DNA of 64,000 nucleotides. Source: Silvimonas iriomotensis (lineage in GTDB: Bacteria > Pseudomonadota > Gammaproteobacteria > Burkholderiales > Chitinibacteraceae). Shown here one piece after another: positions 16,446 to 25,114 of the stretch. The stretch covers positions 682,001 through 746,000 of the forward strand of contig NZ_BMLX01000002.1 in NCBI RefSeq assembly GCF_014645535.1, given 5' to 3'. How positions within the stretch are numbered: position 1 is the stretch's first letter; each line of letters opens with the position of its first letter. A program made the position numbers and the translations under genes. Under the pieces are notes generated by a model. It searched no databases and was not told where the DNA came from. It was given only the letters and a program-made list of their open reading frames with translations.

Positions 16446-17903
16446 TCAGCGCACGCCGTGCATCATTTTTTGCAGCGGCCTGGTCAGCGTCAGCAAGATG
16501 GCACCAGCCACAAAGGCCATGGCCACAAACAGCATGAAGAACTCATGCAGGCCGGTGATCTGATAACCCAGGAACACTGGCGTGCGCCCTGCTTCCGGGT
16601 AGAAGGTGGCAAGGATACCGGCAAACCAGTTGGCAGCGGCATTGGCAGTAAACCACACGGCCATCATCAGCGAGCCGAACCGCGCCGGCGCCAGCTTGTT
16701 GACCAGCGACAAACCAATTGGCGACAGGCACAGTTCACCCAGCGTGTGCATCAGGTACATGGCGGTCAGCCAGATCATGCTGGCCTTGGCGGTGGACGAC
16801 ATGTCCTTCACCCCGAAACCGATAATCAGATAACCCACCGCCAGCAAGATCAGACCCCACGCCATTTTGGTCGGCGAACTTGGTTCTTTGTTGCGACGAC
16901 CCAGCGCGGACCACAATTGCGCCAGGATCGGCGCAAAGATCAGCACGAACACCGGATTGAGCGACTGGAACCACGATGCCGGCACGGTAAAGCCAAACAA
17001 CTGACGATTTGTGGCTTCTTCAGCAAAGAACGTCAGCGACACCCCGGCCTGCTCAAACGCCGACCAGAAGAAGATCACGAAGAACGAAATCACACCGATC
17101 ACGATCATGCGATCAATGTCTTCACGGGTCAGCGGCGCATTGCCCTTGCTGGCAGCACTGGCTGCTGCGGCTTTCGGGGCCAGGCCCACTGGCGCGCCGG
17201 TGGGCGACACCAGATAGCGCTTGTGGAAAAAGCCGAACACCACCAAAGAGAGCAACATGCCCACGCCCGCGGCAAAGAAACCCCAGCGGAAATCAGCGGC
17301 GTTCCCGGTATCGCCCAGGAAACCACAGATCAGCGGCGCAATGAACGACCCCAGGTTGATCCCCATGTAGAAGATCGTATAGGCCGAGTCTTTGCGGCTG
17401 TCGTTCTGGGTGTACAACTGGCCCACCATGGACGAGATATTGGGCTTGAAAAAGCCGTTACCCGCCACGATCAGACCCAGCCCGCAGTAGAACAACATGA
17501 TGGCGCTGGAAGGCGTCTGCAGCATGCTGCCCGCAGCAAACAAGGTGAACTGGCCAGCGGCCATGAGGGCGCCACCGACAAAGATCGAGCGGCGATTGCC
17601 CCACCAGCGATCGGCCACGTAGCCGCCAATCAGCGGCGCAAGATAAACCAGGCCGGTGTACTTGCCGTACAGCGCGGCGGCAAACTGTTTGTCAAAAGCC
17701 AGCGCCTGCACCATGAACAGCGCCAGCAGCGCACGGTTGCCATAGTAGGAAAAGCGCTCCCACATCTCGGTGGCAAACAGCAGATACAAGCCGCGTGGAT
17801 GCGCACGGGATTGCCGTGCGATCAACTGATCTTCGGGGATTTCATCCGGTATCGGTGCCGCGGCACCGGCCGGCATGTCCAACGCGTGTTCTGCACTGCC
17901 CAT
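16446..17903 (-). CDS. POT/PTR-family proton-dependent oligopeptide transporter
   Basis: 485 residues with about 12-14 membrane segments. The family signature ATEMWERFSYYGNRALL (ExxERFxYYG) is at about 45-61, and a POT motif is seen in GNGFFKPNISSMVGQLY with NDSRKDSAYTIFYMGINLG next to it. It imports di- and tripeptides with protons across the inner membrane (DtpA-type). GGAGAG precedes the start. The pxp operon for 5-oxoproline use is next to it on the same strand, which fits peptide and glutathione-derived amino-acid salvage, but 102 bp and a promoter-like gap separate them. Confidence 0.93.
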   Translation of the reverse strand: MGSAEHALDMPAGAAAPIPDEIPEDQLIARQSRAHPRGLYLLFATEMWERFSYYGNRALLALFMVQALAFDKQFAAALYGKYTGLVYLAPLIGGYVADRWWGNRRSIFVGGALMAAGQFTLFAAGSMLQTPSSAIMLFYCGLGLIVAGNGFFKPNISSMVGQLYTQNDSRKDSAYTIFYMGINLGSFIAPLICGFLGDTGNAADFRWGFFAAGVGMLLSLVVFGFFHKRYLVSPTGAPVGLAPKAAAASAASKGNAPLTREDIDRMIVIGVISFFVIFFWSAFEQAGVSLTFFAEEATNRQLFGFTVPASWFQSLNPVFVLIFAPILAQLWSALGRRNKEPSSPTKMAWGLILLAVGYLIIGFGVKDMSSTAKASMIWLTAMYLMHTLGELCLSPIGLSLVNKLAPARFGSLMMAVWFTANAAANWFAGILATFYPEAGRTPVFLGYQITGLHEFFMLFVAMAFVAGAILLTLTRPLQKMMHGVR

Positions 17904-18005
17904 TGGGCTCTCCTTATATGACGTATCAATAAGGATTGTCCGGATTGGGCAAGGCCAGCGCGATCAACTAATGTTGATTACAGATGGTATTATTTACTTT
18001 TTGGA
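17904..18005 (-). promoter_or_regulatory. Promoter region of the POT transporter with a dyad
   Basis: 102 bp. It contains the inverted repeat ATCAAC-TAAT-GTTGAT at 17963-17978 and AT-rich sequence around 17980-18000. The repeat is a candidate operator for an unidentified regulator. Confidence 0.4.
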
Positions 18006-18731
18006 CTAAAGAACTTCCATCTGGTTATATAGTCCGCGCGCAAACGCCACCGCGTGCGGCGTATCGCCGTGCAGGCACAAGGATTCCACCGGTAGTTTGA
18101 GCAGCTTGCCCGAGCGGGCGACCACCTCCCCCGCACGGGCAAAACGCAGGGCCTGTGCGACGGCCGCCGCGTCATCGTCCAGCACGGCGCCGGGCTCGCT
18201 GCGCGGCACCAGCGAACCGTCATCGCGGTAGGCGCGATCAACAAATGCTTCTTCGATGACCACTACACCGCGCTCGCGGCAGCGCGCCACCATGCGGCTG
18301 CCTGCCAGCGCCATCACGGCCAGATCCGGGCTGATCGCACGCGCGGCATCAATAATGACATCGGCCAGCGCCTCGTCCCGGGCGGCATCGTTGTACAGCA
18401 TGCCGTGGGGCTTCACATAGGCCAGCGTTACGCCTTCTTCGGCACAGATGCGGTGCAGGGCGCCGATCTGATCGCGCAAGCTGGCCTCCAGGGCTTCTGC
18501 CGGGATCTGCAACGTGCGCCGGCCGAAGTGTTCACGGTCGGGGTATGAGGGATGCGCGCCGACGCGCACGCCATGCGCTTGCGCCAGCTGCACGGTGGCG
18601 CGCATGGACGTTGCATCGCCCACGTGCCCGCCGCAGGCAATATTGGCCGAACTCACAAACTGCATCAGTTGGGCATCAAACGGATAGCCTTCACCCAGAT
18701 CCGCGTTCAGGTCGATCTTGAAGCGCGCCAT
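18006..18731 (-). CDS. pxpA: 5-oxoprolinase subunit A (LamB/YcsF family)
   Basis: 241 residues. The N-terminus KIDLNADLGEGYPFD and ANIACGGHVGD are the PxpA/YcsF signatures, and VKPHGMLYN is the other conserved block. PxpA works with PxpB and PxpC in ATP-dependent hydrolysis of 5-oxoproline to glutamate. The start overlaps the end of pxpC by 25 bp. It is the last gene of queG-pxpB-pxpC-pxpA. Confidence 0.95.
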   Translation of the reverse strand: MARFKIDLNADLGEGYPFDAQLMQFVSSANIACGGHVGDATSMRATVQLAQAHGVRVGAHPSYPDREHFGRRTLQIPAEALEASLRDQIGALHRICAEEGVTLAYVKPHGMLYNDAARDEALADVIIDAARAISPDLAVMALAGSRMVARCRERGVVVIEEAFVDRAYRDDGSLVPRSEPGAVLDDDAAAVAQALRFARAGEVVARSGKLLKLPVESLCLHGDTPHAVAFARGLYNQMEVL

Positions 18732-19651
18732 TTCAGTTGAGTCTCCAGTTGCGCCAGCCAGCGCCGTTGTGCCGACAAGGTGTCCAGCGCTTCCCCCAGC
18801 GTGACTTCAATAAAACGGATGGCTTCCCCCGGGCGATACTGCCCGATGCGCCAGAGATCAGCGCGGATCACCTGGGCAATTTTGGGGTAGCCGCCGGTGG
18901 TCTGGGCGTCGGCCATCAGCAAGATGGGCTGACCGGAAGGCGGCACTTGCACCACGCCCGGATGAACTGCGTGCGAGGTCATCTCCAGCGGTTGTGCCAG
19001 CGGCAAGGAGAGCCCGGCCAGGCGCGCGCCCATGCGGTTGGCATCGGGCGTCACCACCCAGGCCTCACTCAGTAACGTTTGATGGGCGGCAATGGTAAAC
19101 GCAGACCACTCGGTACCCGGCAAAATGCGCAGGAAATCCCCGCGCGGCGGCGGCCGTACCGAGGCATGCGGGGCCGGCCCTTGCGGCTCGCCCAGCGGCA
19201 ACGCATCGCCCGCCTTGAGTGCACGGCCTTGAAACCCGCCAAAGCCGCCGGCCAGATCGGTCGCCCGTGCGCCCAGCACCAGCGGCACCTCTATACCGCC
19301 GCTGACGCACAGAAACATGCGGGCACCGGTCTCGGCAAAGCCCACGCGCAGGGTCTGCCCGGCCTTGACGCTGACGGTGCGCCACTGGCCGATATCCTGT
19401 TTATCGAGCGTGACCGGGGCGATGGCACCGGTGACCGCAATGAGGCAATCGGTCTCAAATTGCGCCTTGAAGCCGCCCAGCGTGATTTCAATCACGGCTT
19501 GATCAGGCTCGTTGCCCACCAGCAAATTGCCGATCAGCCACGCCGGAATATCCATCACCCCGCTGCGCGGCACGCCCCACTGGGCGCCGTCATAGCGGCC
19601 CGCATCCTGGACAGTCGCCAGCGCGCCGGTTTTCAGAATGGCGATGCTCAT
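18707..19651 (-). CDS. pxpC: 5-oxoprolinase subunit C (biotin-dependent carboxyltransferase/AHS2 family)
   Basis: 314 residues. ILKTGALATVQDAGRYDGAQ and WGVPRSGVMDIPAWLIGN are the AHS2/KipA signature, and QTTGGYPKIAQVI is the conserved late block. It is one subunit of the 5-oxoprolinase complex. Its start overlaps pxpB by 4 bp and its end overlaps pxpA by 25 bp, so the three are translationally coupled. Confidence 0.95.
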   Translation of the reverse strand: MSIAILKTGALATVQDAGRYDGAQWGVPRSGVMDIPAWLIGNLLVGNEPDQAVIEITLGGFKAQFETDCLIAVTGAIAPVTLDKQDIGQWRTVSVKAGQTLRVGFAETGARMFLCVSGGIEVPLVLGARATDLAGGFGGFQGRALKAGDALPLGEPQGPAPHASVRPPPRGDFLRILPGTEWSAFTIAAHQTLLSEAWVVTPDANRMGARLAGLSLPLAQPLEMTSHAVHPGVVQVPPSGQPILLMADAQTTGGYPKIAQVIRADLWRIGQYRPGEAIRFIEVTLGEALDTLSAQRRWLAQLETQLKWRASRST

Positions 19652-20295
19652 GCGCGCACCTCGGTCGGCACAAAGCGCAGCGTGTCGCCGGGGGCCAGCA
19701 AGGCGGGCGGAATCATGGCCGGGTTGAACAACCGCAGATCGGTATGGCCGATCAGGTTCCAGCCGCCCGGTGACGCGCTGGGGTAGATGCCGGTTTGCGC
19801 GCCGCCAATGCCCACGGCACCGGCCGGCACCTTGATCCGGGGCTTGTCCAGCCGCGGCGTGGCCAGTTGCGGGTCCAGCCCGCCCAGGTACGGAAAACCA
19901 GGCAAAAAACCGATGCAGAACACCACGTATTGCGCCGCCGCGTGGCGCTCAACCACCTGCGCCGGGCTGATGCCGGCGTGTTCGGCCACCCGCGCCAGAT
20001 CCGGCCCGGCCTTGCCGCCGTACACCACCGGCACATCATGATGGCGGCTGGCGACCTCCATCCGCTTCTGGCTGCGTTGCCAGGCCAGTTCGATGCCGTG
20101 TTCAATCACCGAAGCGTCTTCAATCATCGGGTCAAACCGGACCGTCAGATTGCCCACGCCCAGCACCACCCACCAGGCGGGAAATTGTTGTTGCAGCAGT
20201 TTTTGCATGATCCAGAGGCGTCGCTGGTCTTCCAGGGTTGCGGACACACTCAGGACCAGTGCCGTATCGCCCAGCGGCTGGATCACCGGATTCAT
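19648..20295 (-). CDS. pxpB: 5-oxoprolinase subunit B (KipI/AHS1 family)
   Basis: 215 residues. The sequence IQPLGDTALVLSVSATLE, the block VPVVYGGKAGPDLARVAEHA and the CIGFLPGFPYLGGLD motif mark the AHS1/KipI family. It is the second subunit of the 5-oxoprolinase complex. The ATG overlaps the queG stop by 4 bp, which is unusual company for a pxp operon and suggests both are read from the queG promoter. Confidence 0.95.
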   Translation of the reverse strand: MNPVIQPLGDTALVLSVSATLEDQRRLWIMQKLLQQQFPAWWVVLGVGNLTVRFDPMIEDASVIEHGIELAWQRSQKRMEVASRHHDVPVVYGGKAGPDLARVAEHAGISPAQVVERHAAAQYVVFCIGFLPGFPYLGGLDPQLATPRLDKPRIKVPAGAVGIGGAQTGIYPSASPGGWNLIGHTDLRLFNPAMIPPALLAPGDTLRFVPTEVRA

Positions 20296-21377
20296 GCACC
20301 ATGCCTTTTCAGTGCCCAGGCGACGTGCTCGCGCACGATCTCGCTCGGGTCGTTTTCGCGGGATTTGAGTGCCGCAATGATCTGCGGCGAGGTACTGGCG
20401 TTGCCAAGCCCGACGGCCAGGTTGCGCAACCAGCGCTCATGACCGATCCGTAAAATGGCGCTGCCAGCCATCTTGTTCTGGAATGTGGCTTCATCCCAGG
20501 CAAACAGGGTAACCAGCTCGACGTCATCAAGCCCGTGCCGCACGTGAAAATCCGCCTCTTTGCTATCCACCGCAAAACGGTTCCACGGACACACCAGCTG
20601 ACAGTCATCACAGCCGTAAACCCGGTTGCCCAGCATGGGCCGGAATTCTTCTGGAATGCTCCCCTTCAACTCAATGGTAAGGTAGGAGATACAACGCCGC
20701 GCATCAACCTTGTAGGGTGCAACAATCGCCTGGGTCGGGCAAACATCGATACAGCGGGTGCAGCGGCCACAGTGTTCATTCTGTTCTGGCGGGTCCGGCG
20801 GCAGCGGCAAATCGGTGAATAACTCGCCAATAAAAAAGAATGAGCCATATTCCCGGTTCAGCAACAGCGTGTGTTTGCCACGCCAGCCCAGCCCGGCCTG
20901 CTTTGCCAGTTCCACTTCCAGCACCGGCGCAGAGTCAACAAAGACACGGTGGCCAAACTCCCCGACCGCCTGCTGGATGCGGTCGGCCAGCTTTTGCAGG
21001 CGGTTGCGCAACACCTTGTGATAATCGCGCCCCAGCGCATAGCGCGAGAGATACGCCTTGTTGTCCGCCGCCAGCACGGCATCAGCATTGGAGGTGCCCG
21101 CGGGCAAATACGGCATGAACACGCTGATAACCGAGAGCGTACCCGGCACCAATTCTGCAGGCCGGGCGCGTTTGAGGCCGTGCCGTGCCATATAATCCAT
21201 CTCGCCGTGAAAACCTGCCTCAAGCCAGGCCAGCAAACCGGGCTCGGCATGCGACAGGTCCGTGCCGGTAATGGCGGCGCGGGCAAAACCCAGCTCTTGC
21301 GCCCAGCCTTTGATCTGGCTGGCCAGCGCGGGCAAATCCGGCCCTGACGATTCAATGGAAGACATTTGTTTATGCAT
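20292..21377 (-). CDS. queG: Epoxyqueuosine reductase
   Basis: 361 residues from ATG 21377; an alternative ATG is at 21365, and no strong ribosome binding site decides between them. It carries two [4Fe-4S] cysteine clusters, CGRCTRCIDVCP and CDDCQLVCPWN, plus the N-terminal cobalamin-binding reductive-dehalogenase-like domain (about 20-180) and a C-terminal HEAT-like region. It catalyses the last step of queuosine formation in tRNA. The frame continues further upstream but into the divergent tsaE gene. Its 3' end is coupled to pxpB. Confidence 0.95.
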   Translation of the reverse strand: MHKQMSSIESSGPDLPALASQIKGWAQELGFARAAITGTDLSHAEPGLLAWLEAGFHGEMDYMARHGLKRARPAELVPGTLSVISVFMPYLPAGTSNADAVLAADNKAYLSRYALGRDYHKVLRNRLQKLADRIQQAVGEFGHRVFVDSAPVLEVELAKQAGLGWRGKHTLLLNREYGSFFFIGELFTDLPLPPDPPEQNEHCGRCTRCIDVCPTQAIVAPYKVDARRCISYLTIELKGSIPEEFRPMLGNRVYGCDDCQLVCPWNRFAVDSKEADFHVRHGLDDVELVTLFAWDEATFQNKMAGSAILRIGHERWLRNLAVGLGNASTSPQIIAALKSRENDPSEIVREHVAWALKRHGA

Positions 21378-21851
21378 GCTGCCGATGATACTAGAAGCGG
21401 TTACCTCGCTGACGAGAACGCGACACTGGCGCTGGGCGCGCGCATAGCCAACGCCATGCAACCGGGCATGACCGTGTTTCTTGAGGGCGACCTTGGCGCG
21501 GGCAAAACCACACTCACCCGCGGCATCTTGCGCGGCATGGGTTTTGCCGGCCGCGTGAAAAGTCCGACGTACACACTGGTTGAACCTTATGCTGTTTCTA
21601 ATTTAAACTTGTATCATTTTGATTTATATAGATTTCAAGACCCTATGGAATGGGTGGATGCTGGCTTTCGGGATTACTTCAATCCGCACAGCATTTGCCT
21701 GATCGAATGGGCAGACAAGGCAGCAGGCTTGCTGCCAACCGCAGACTGGACTATCCGTCTTACGCCTTTTGAAGACGGAAGAAACATTGAAATTCAAGCA
21801 CATACGGAGCACGGCAAGGCATGTCTCGCGCAACTCGCCCTCACGCCCTGA
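21372..21851 (+). CDS. tsaE: tRNA threonylcarbamoyladenosine biosynthesis ATPase TsaE
   Basis: 159 residues from ATG 21372, which has GGAAGA 9 bp upstream; that ribosome binding site lies inside the divergent queG coding sequence. The P-loop is GDLGAGKTTLTRGIL (about 38-52), followed by VKSPTYTLVEPY and LIEWADKA, all TsaE signatures. It drives the TsaBDE cycle that makes t6A37 in ANN-reading tRNAs. The 3' end overlaps amiC by 31 bp, the usual tsaE-amiC arrangement. Confidence 0.95.
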   Translation: MHAADDTRSGYLADENATLALGARIANAMQPGMTVFLEGDLGAGKTTLTRGILRGMGFAGRVKSPTYTLVEPYAVSNLNLYHFDLYRFQDPMEWVDAGFRDYFNPHSICLIEWADKAAGLLPTADWTIRLTPFEDGRNIEIQAHTEHGKACLAQLALTP

Positions 21852-23215
21852 CCCCAGATTCTGGCCGTCGCAGCGCCCTGCGCGCCGCGGTCTCGACCCT
21901 CTTTTTGACTGTTGTTCCTGCCGGTCTTGCCCGTGCCGCCGCGGCGGCCAGCGTGGTGGCAGTGCGCGTCTGGCCCGCCCAGGCGTACACCCGCGTCACC
22001 ATTGAATCGACCGCGCCGCTCACGTTTAACCAGTTCGTACTCAAAAATCCGGATCGCCTTGTGGTGGATTTGCAAGGGGTGGATCTGGACAGCGAACTGC
22101 AAAAACTGGCCGGCAAGGTGGGTAACGACGATCCCTACATCCAGCAATTGCGTGCGGGCCTGAACAAACCGGGCACCGTGCGGCTGGTGCTCGACCTGAA
22201 AACCGAGGTGCGCCCGCAGGTGTTTTCGCTGGCGCCGGTGGCCGAGTACAAAAACCGCCTGGTGATCGACCTCTACCCTGCCGTGCAGAAAGACCCGCTG
22301 CTGGCGTTCCTGGATAACCAGACCACGCCGGATGGCCTGCTGGACCCGCAGCAACTCAAGCTCGACAAGAACACGAGTGCCGCCAGCCAGCCGCAACAGG
22401 CCCCGCAGCAAGCGGCCCAGCCGGATCGCTCGCCTGCAGATGACGTGCTGGCACAAACCGATGGCAAGCCGATCGACCGCAGCAAGCTCAAGGTGGATCG
22501 CCTGATCACGGTGGTGCTTGATCCTGGCCATGGCGGTGAAGACCCCGGTGCCACCGGCCCGGCGGGGAATCACGAAAAAGACGTGGTGCTGTCGATTGCC
22601 CGCAAACTGAAGGCTCGGCTGGAATCCGACCCCAATATCCGGGTGGTGATGACGCGCGATGCCGACTTTTTCGTGCCGCTGGGTGTGCGCGTGAAAAAAG
22701 CGCGCGCGGTGCAGGGTGACCTCTTCATGTCCATCCACGCCGATGCGTTTATCCGGCCGGATGCCAACGGTTCGTCCGTCTTTGTGTTATCTGACAAGGG
22801 CGCGACCAGTACTGCAGCCAAATGGCTGGCACAAACCCAGAACGATGCCGACTTGATCGGTGGTGTGAAGATCAGCAACACCCAGGACAAATACCTGGCC
22901 CACACGCTGATGGACCTCACCCAGACTGCCACGCTGAACGACAGCATGCGCTTTGGCCGCGCCATGCTGACTGAACTGGGTGGCCTGAACCGGCTGCACA
23001 AAGGCGCGGTGGAACAAGCCGGGTTTGCGGTGCTCAAGGCGCCGGATATCCCGTCGATTCTGGTGGAAACGGCGTTTATCTCTAACCCGCAAGAAGAACA
23101 GCGCCTGATCAGCGACGACTATCAGGACAAGATGGCCGACACCTTGCACACCGGCATCAAGAAATACTTTGCCAGGAATCCGCCGCTGTCGCGGACCAAG
23201 CTGGCCCAGAGCTGA
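21821..23215 (+). CDS. amiC: N-acetylmuramoyl-L-alanine amidase (AMIN + Amidase_3)
   Basis: 464 residues. The N-terminus has a twin-arginine-like signal (SGRRSALRAAVSTLF), fitting the Tat export known for E. coli AmiA/AmiC. An AMIN domain (about 45-140) targets the septum, a Gln/Pro-rich linker follows, and the zinc amidase domain (about 225-455) shows LDPGHGGEDPGA, NHEKD, SIHADAF and the catalytic Glu in VETAFISN. It splits peptidoglycan between daughter cells. It overlaps tsaE by 31 bp, so the two are co-transcribed. Confidence 0.95.
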   Translation: MSRATRPHALTPDSGRRSALRAAVSTLFLTVVPAGLARAAAAASVVAVRVWPAQAYTRVTIESTAPLTFNQFVLKNPDRLVVDLQGVDLDSELQKLAGKVGNDDPYIQQLRAGLNKPGTVRLVLDLKTEVRPQVFSLAPVAEYKNRLVIDLYPAVQKDPLLAFLDNQTTPDGLLDPQQLKLDKNTSAASQPQQAPQQAAQPDRSPADDVLAQTDGKPIDRSKLKVDRLITVVLDPGHGGEDPGATGPAGNHEKDVVLSIARKLKARLESDPNIRVVMTRDADFFVPLGVRVKKARAVQGDLFMSIHADAFIRPDANGSSVFVLSDKGATSTAAKWLAQTQNDADLIGGVKISNTQDKYLAHTLMDLTQTATLNDSMRFGRAMLTELGGLNRLHKGAVEQAGFAVLKAPDIPSILVETAFISNPQEEQRLISDDYQDKMADTLHTGIKKYFARNPPLSRTKLAQS

Positions 23216-23234
23216 CCCGCCCAGTGCGGGCCGC

Positions 23235-23270
23235 CAACAAAAAAGGCTGCATATGCAGCCTTTTTTGTTG
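23235..23270. terminator. Perfectly palindromic bidirectional terminator
   Basis: Two 18-base arms, CAACAAAAAAGGCTGCAT and its exact complement, with no unpaired centre. It ends amiC on the plus strand and the response-regulator gene on the minus strand. Confidence 0.92.
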
Positions 23271-23284
23271 GGTCAAACCACACA

Positions 23285-24403
23285 TCACTGCGGCAGCTGA
23301 CCGGTATTCCAGCCCAGGCCCAGTTCCTGGTTCGCCAGTTCCAGCAGCGGCGCCAGGTTGGCCAGGATCGCCGGCAGATGCGGCTTGAGCGCGGCGATTT
23401 CGGCGGCGTCGCCCTTGTGCAGCAAAGCCAGTGCCTCGGCAATGGATGGCGTAGCGACATGCACCGCCGACGGTTGCGGCACGATCACGGTATTGTGCTC
23501 GGTGCGCGCGGCCAGGCGGGCGCTGGCGGCGGTCATCAGCGCATCGGTGGCGTCCGCATCGTCATGCAATGAGTTGGCCACGGCAATACTGGCGGTAACC
23601 TGAATCTGCTCGCCACGGAAGTTGATGCGCGCGGTGGCAATGGCCTGCCGCAGACGCTCGCCCAGAATGCGGGATTCCGACAACGTGGTCGAGGCCGACA
23701 CCACCGCAAATTGCGGGCCGGACACCTGAGCCAGCGTGTCTTCATTACGCAGCTTGCCGGCCAGTTGCTTGCCCAGCAATTGCAGCATCTGGTTGGCGAC
23801 GCGCTCGCCCAGCTTGGCTTGCACCTGATCAAAGGCGTCGATCTCGATCAGCAGCACGGTGACTTCGCTGCGATGACGGCGGGCATAAGACAGCGATTGC
23901 TCCATTTGCAGTTTCAGCAAATGGTTGGTGCCCACGCCATCGGCCACATGGGTCGCGGTGCGGGCCTGTTCTTCGCGCACGGCATCCAGTTCTTTGTGGG
24001 TGCGTGCCAGTTCGATATTGGCCGCCACCCGGGCCAGCATTTCGGCGCGGTCGGTCGATTTGGTCACGAAGTCACTGGCGCCGGCATTAACGCAGCGCTG
24101 GCGGGTTTCTTCGTCTTCTTCACCAGACACAATGATGATTGGCAGCAGCCGGTATCGCGCTTCGGATTGCGACCGGATGCGGGCCAGCAAACCCAGGCCA
24201 TCCAGTTCCGGCATGGTCAGATCGGAAATCAGCAAACAGACGGATTCGTCTGCCTGCAAACGCTGCCATCCGGCTTCACCATCGGCTTCTTCGATGATGT
24301 CGTAGGCACCGGACAGGTGCTTTTTGATCGTGGCGCGCACAATGCGCGAATCGTCGACAACCAGAACGCGCGGCAGAGGCGACAGTTCATCATTTGCTTG
24401 CAT
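23285..24403 (-). CDS. Response regulator with degenerate GGDEF domain
   Basis: 372 residues from ATG 24403 (ATG 24421 is an alternative; neither has a clear ribosome binding site). An N-terminal receiver domain has D17-D18, phospho-acceptor D61 in LLISDLTMPEL and a conserved Lys in FVTKSTD. A short linker leads to a GGDEF-like domain (about 155-300) in which the GG(D/E)EF signature reads SGPQF, so diguanylate cyclase activity is unlikely. A C-terminal helical stretch of about 60 residues (from PSIAEALALLHKGDAAEI) is of unknown role. It may be a phosphorylation-controlled c-di-GMP or protein-binding adaptor. Confidence 0.88.
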   Translation of the reverse strand: MQANDELSPLPRVLVVDDSRIVRATIKKHLSGAYDIIEEADGEAGWQRLQADESVCLLISDLTMPELDGLGLLARIRSQSEARYRLLPIIIVSGEEDEETRQRCVNAGASDFVTKSTDRAEMLARVAANIELARTHKELDAVREEQARTATHVADGVGTNHLLKLQMEQSLSYARRHRSEVTVLLIEIDAFDQVQAKLGERVANQMLQLLGKQLAGKLRNEDTLAQVSGPQFAVVSASTTLSESRILGERLRQAIATARINFRGEQIQVTASIAVANSLHDDADATDALMTAASARLAARTEHNTVIVPQPSAVHVATPSIAEALALLHKGDAAEIAALKPHLPAILANLAPLLELANQELGLGWNTGQLPQ

Positions 24404-24621
24404 ATTTTGTAAACAAACCATGTATTTGGTGCGAGAACCCAATCTAGCACAAATGCATGTCGCGCGCCGTTCGTCTCCGCCAGACCATTGGCTACAAGCC
24501 CGTCTGTCACTGAAAGGTGTTGCGCCTGCGGCAATTCGGGGCGCATCCTGCCTGACAGTTTGCCGGTGTGCGTTTGTTGACAAGCCACTCGCGACAGCAG
24601 TGCAGGCTGCGCGCAGGCAAT

Positions 24622-24649
24622 AAAAAACCCCGCCGGAGCGGGGTTTTTT
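24622..24649. terminator. Terminator after rpsT
   Basis: AAAAAACCCCG, a 6-nt loop, CGGGGTTTTTT. In the minus-strand direction it lies just after the rpsT stop. Confidence 0.9.
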
Positions 24650-24671
24650 CTCAGCAAGAAGCCGAAGCAGA

Positions 24672-24938
24672 TCAGGCAGCCATGGCCTTGATTGCAGCGG
24701 ACAGACGGCTCTTGTGACGAGCTGCCTTGTTCTTGTGGAAGATCTTCTTGTCAGCCAGGCTGTCGATGGTGCTGACAGACTGCTGGAATACTGCTTGAGC
24801 AGCAGACTTATCGCCAGCTTCAACGGCCTTCAGCACCTTCTTGATCGCAGTGCGGAATGCCGAACGCTGACTAGCATTGTGTTGGCGGGCTTCTTCAGCC
24901 TGACGCGCACGCTTGCGAGCTTGGGCGCTATTTGCCAT
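24672..24938 (-). CDS. rpsT: 30S ribosomal protein S20
   Basis: 88 residues from ATG 24938, with AGGAG about 9 bp upstream. [20 protein letters not shown] is the standard S20 start, and the Lys/Arg-rich helices ([16 protein letters not shown]) bind 16S rRNA. It is divergent from murJ, a common arrangement in betaproteobacteria. A terminator follows the stop. Confidence 0.97.
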   Translation of the reverse strand: MANSAQARKRARQAEEARQHNASQRSAFRTAIKKVLKAVEAGDKSAAQAVFQQSVSTIDSLADKKIFHKNKAARHKSRLSAAIKAMAA

Positions 24939-25114
24939 GTGTTCTGACTCCTGACGGGTTCGGTTACATCCATCCCGAAGCTCGATAGCGACGGGTTGGT
25001 TCAATTCGGAAACCGCCGATGATATCGGGTAATTGCGAGCAATGCAACTTCTCTGATCGCTCTACCTTGGATATGATGCGCCATCCTCTCAAGAACAACG
25101 CCGAAATCATTTCA
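24939..25114. promoter_or_regulatory. Divergent rpsT/murJ promoter region
   Basis: 176 bp between the two starts. It must hold both promoters. The region nearest rpsT has its ribosome binding site. No individual hexamers are called. Confidence 0.4.

Noticed and set aside
24404-24823. Longer N-terminus for the response regulator
   Set aside because: The extension crosses the rpsT terminator and part of rpsT and is not receiver-like.
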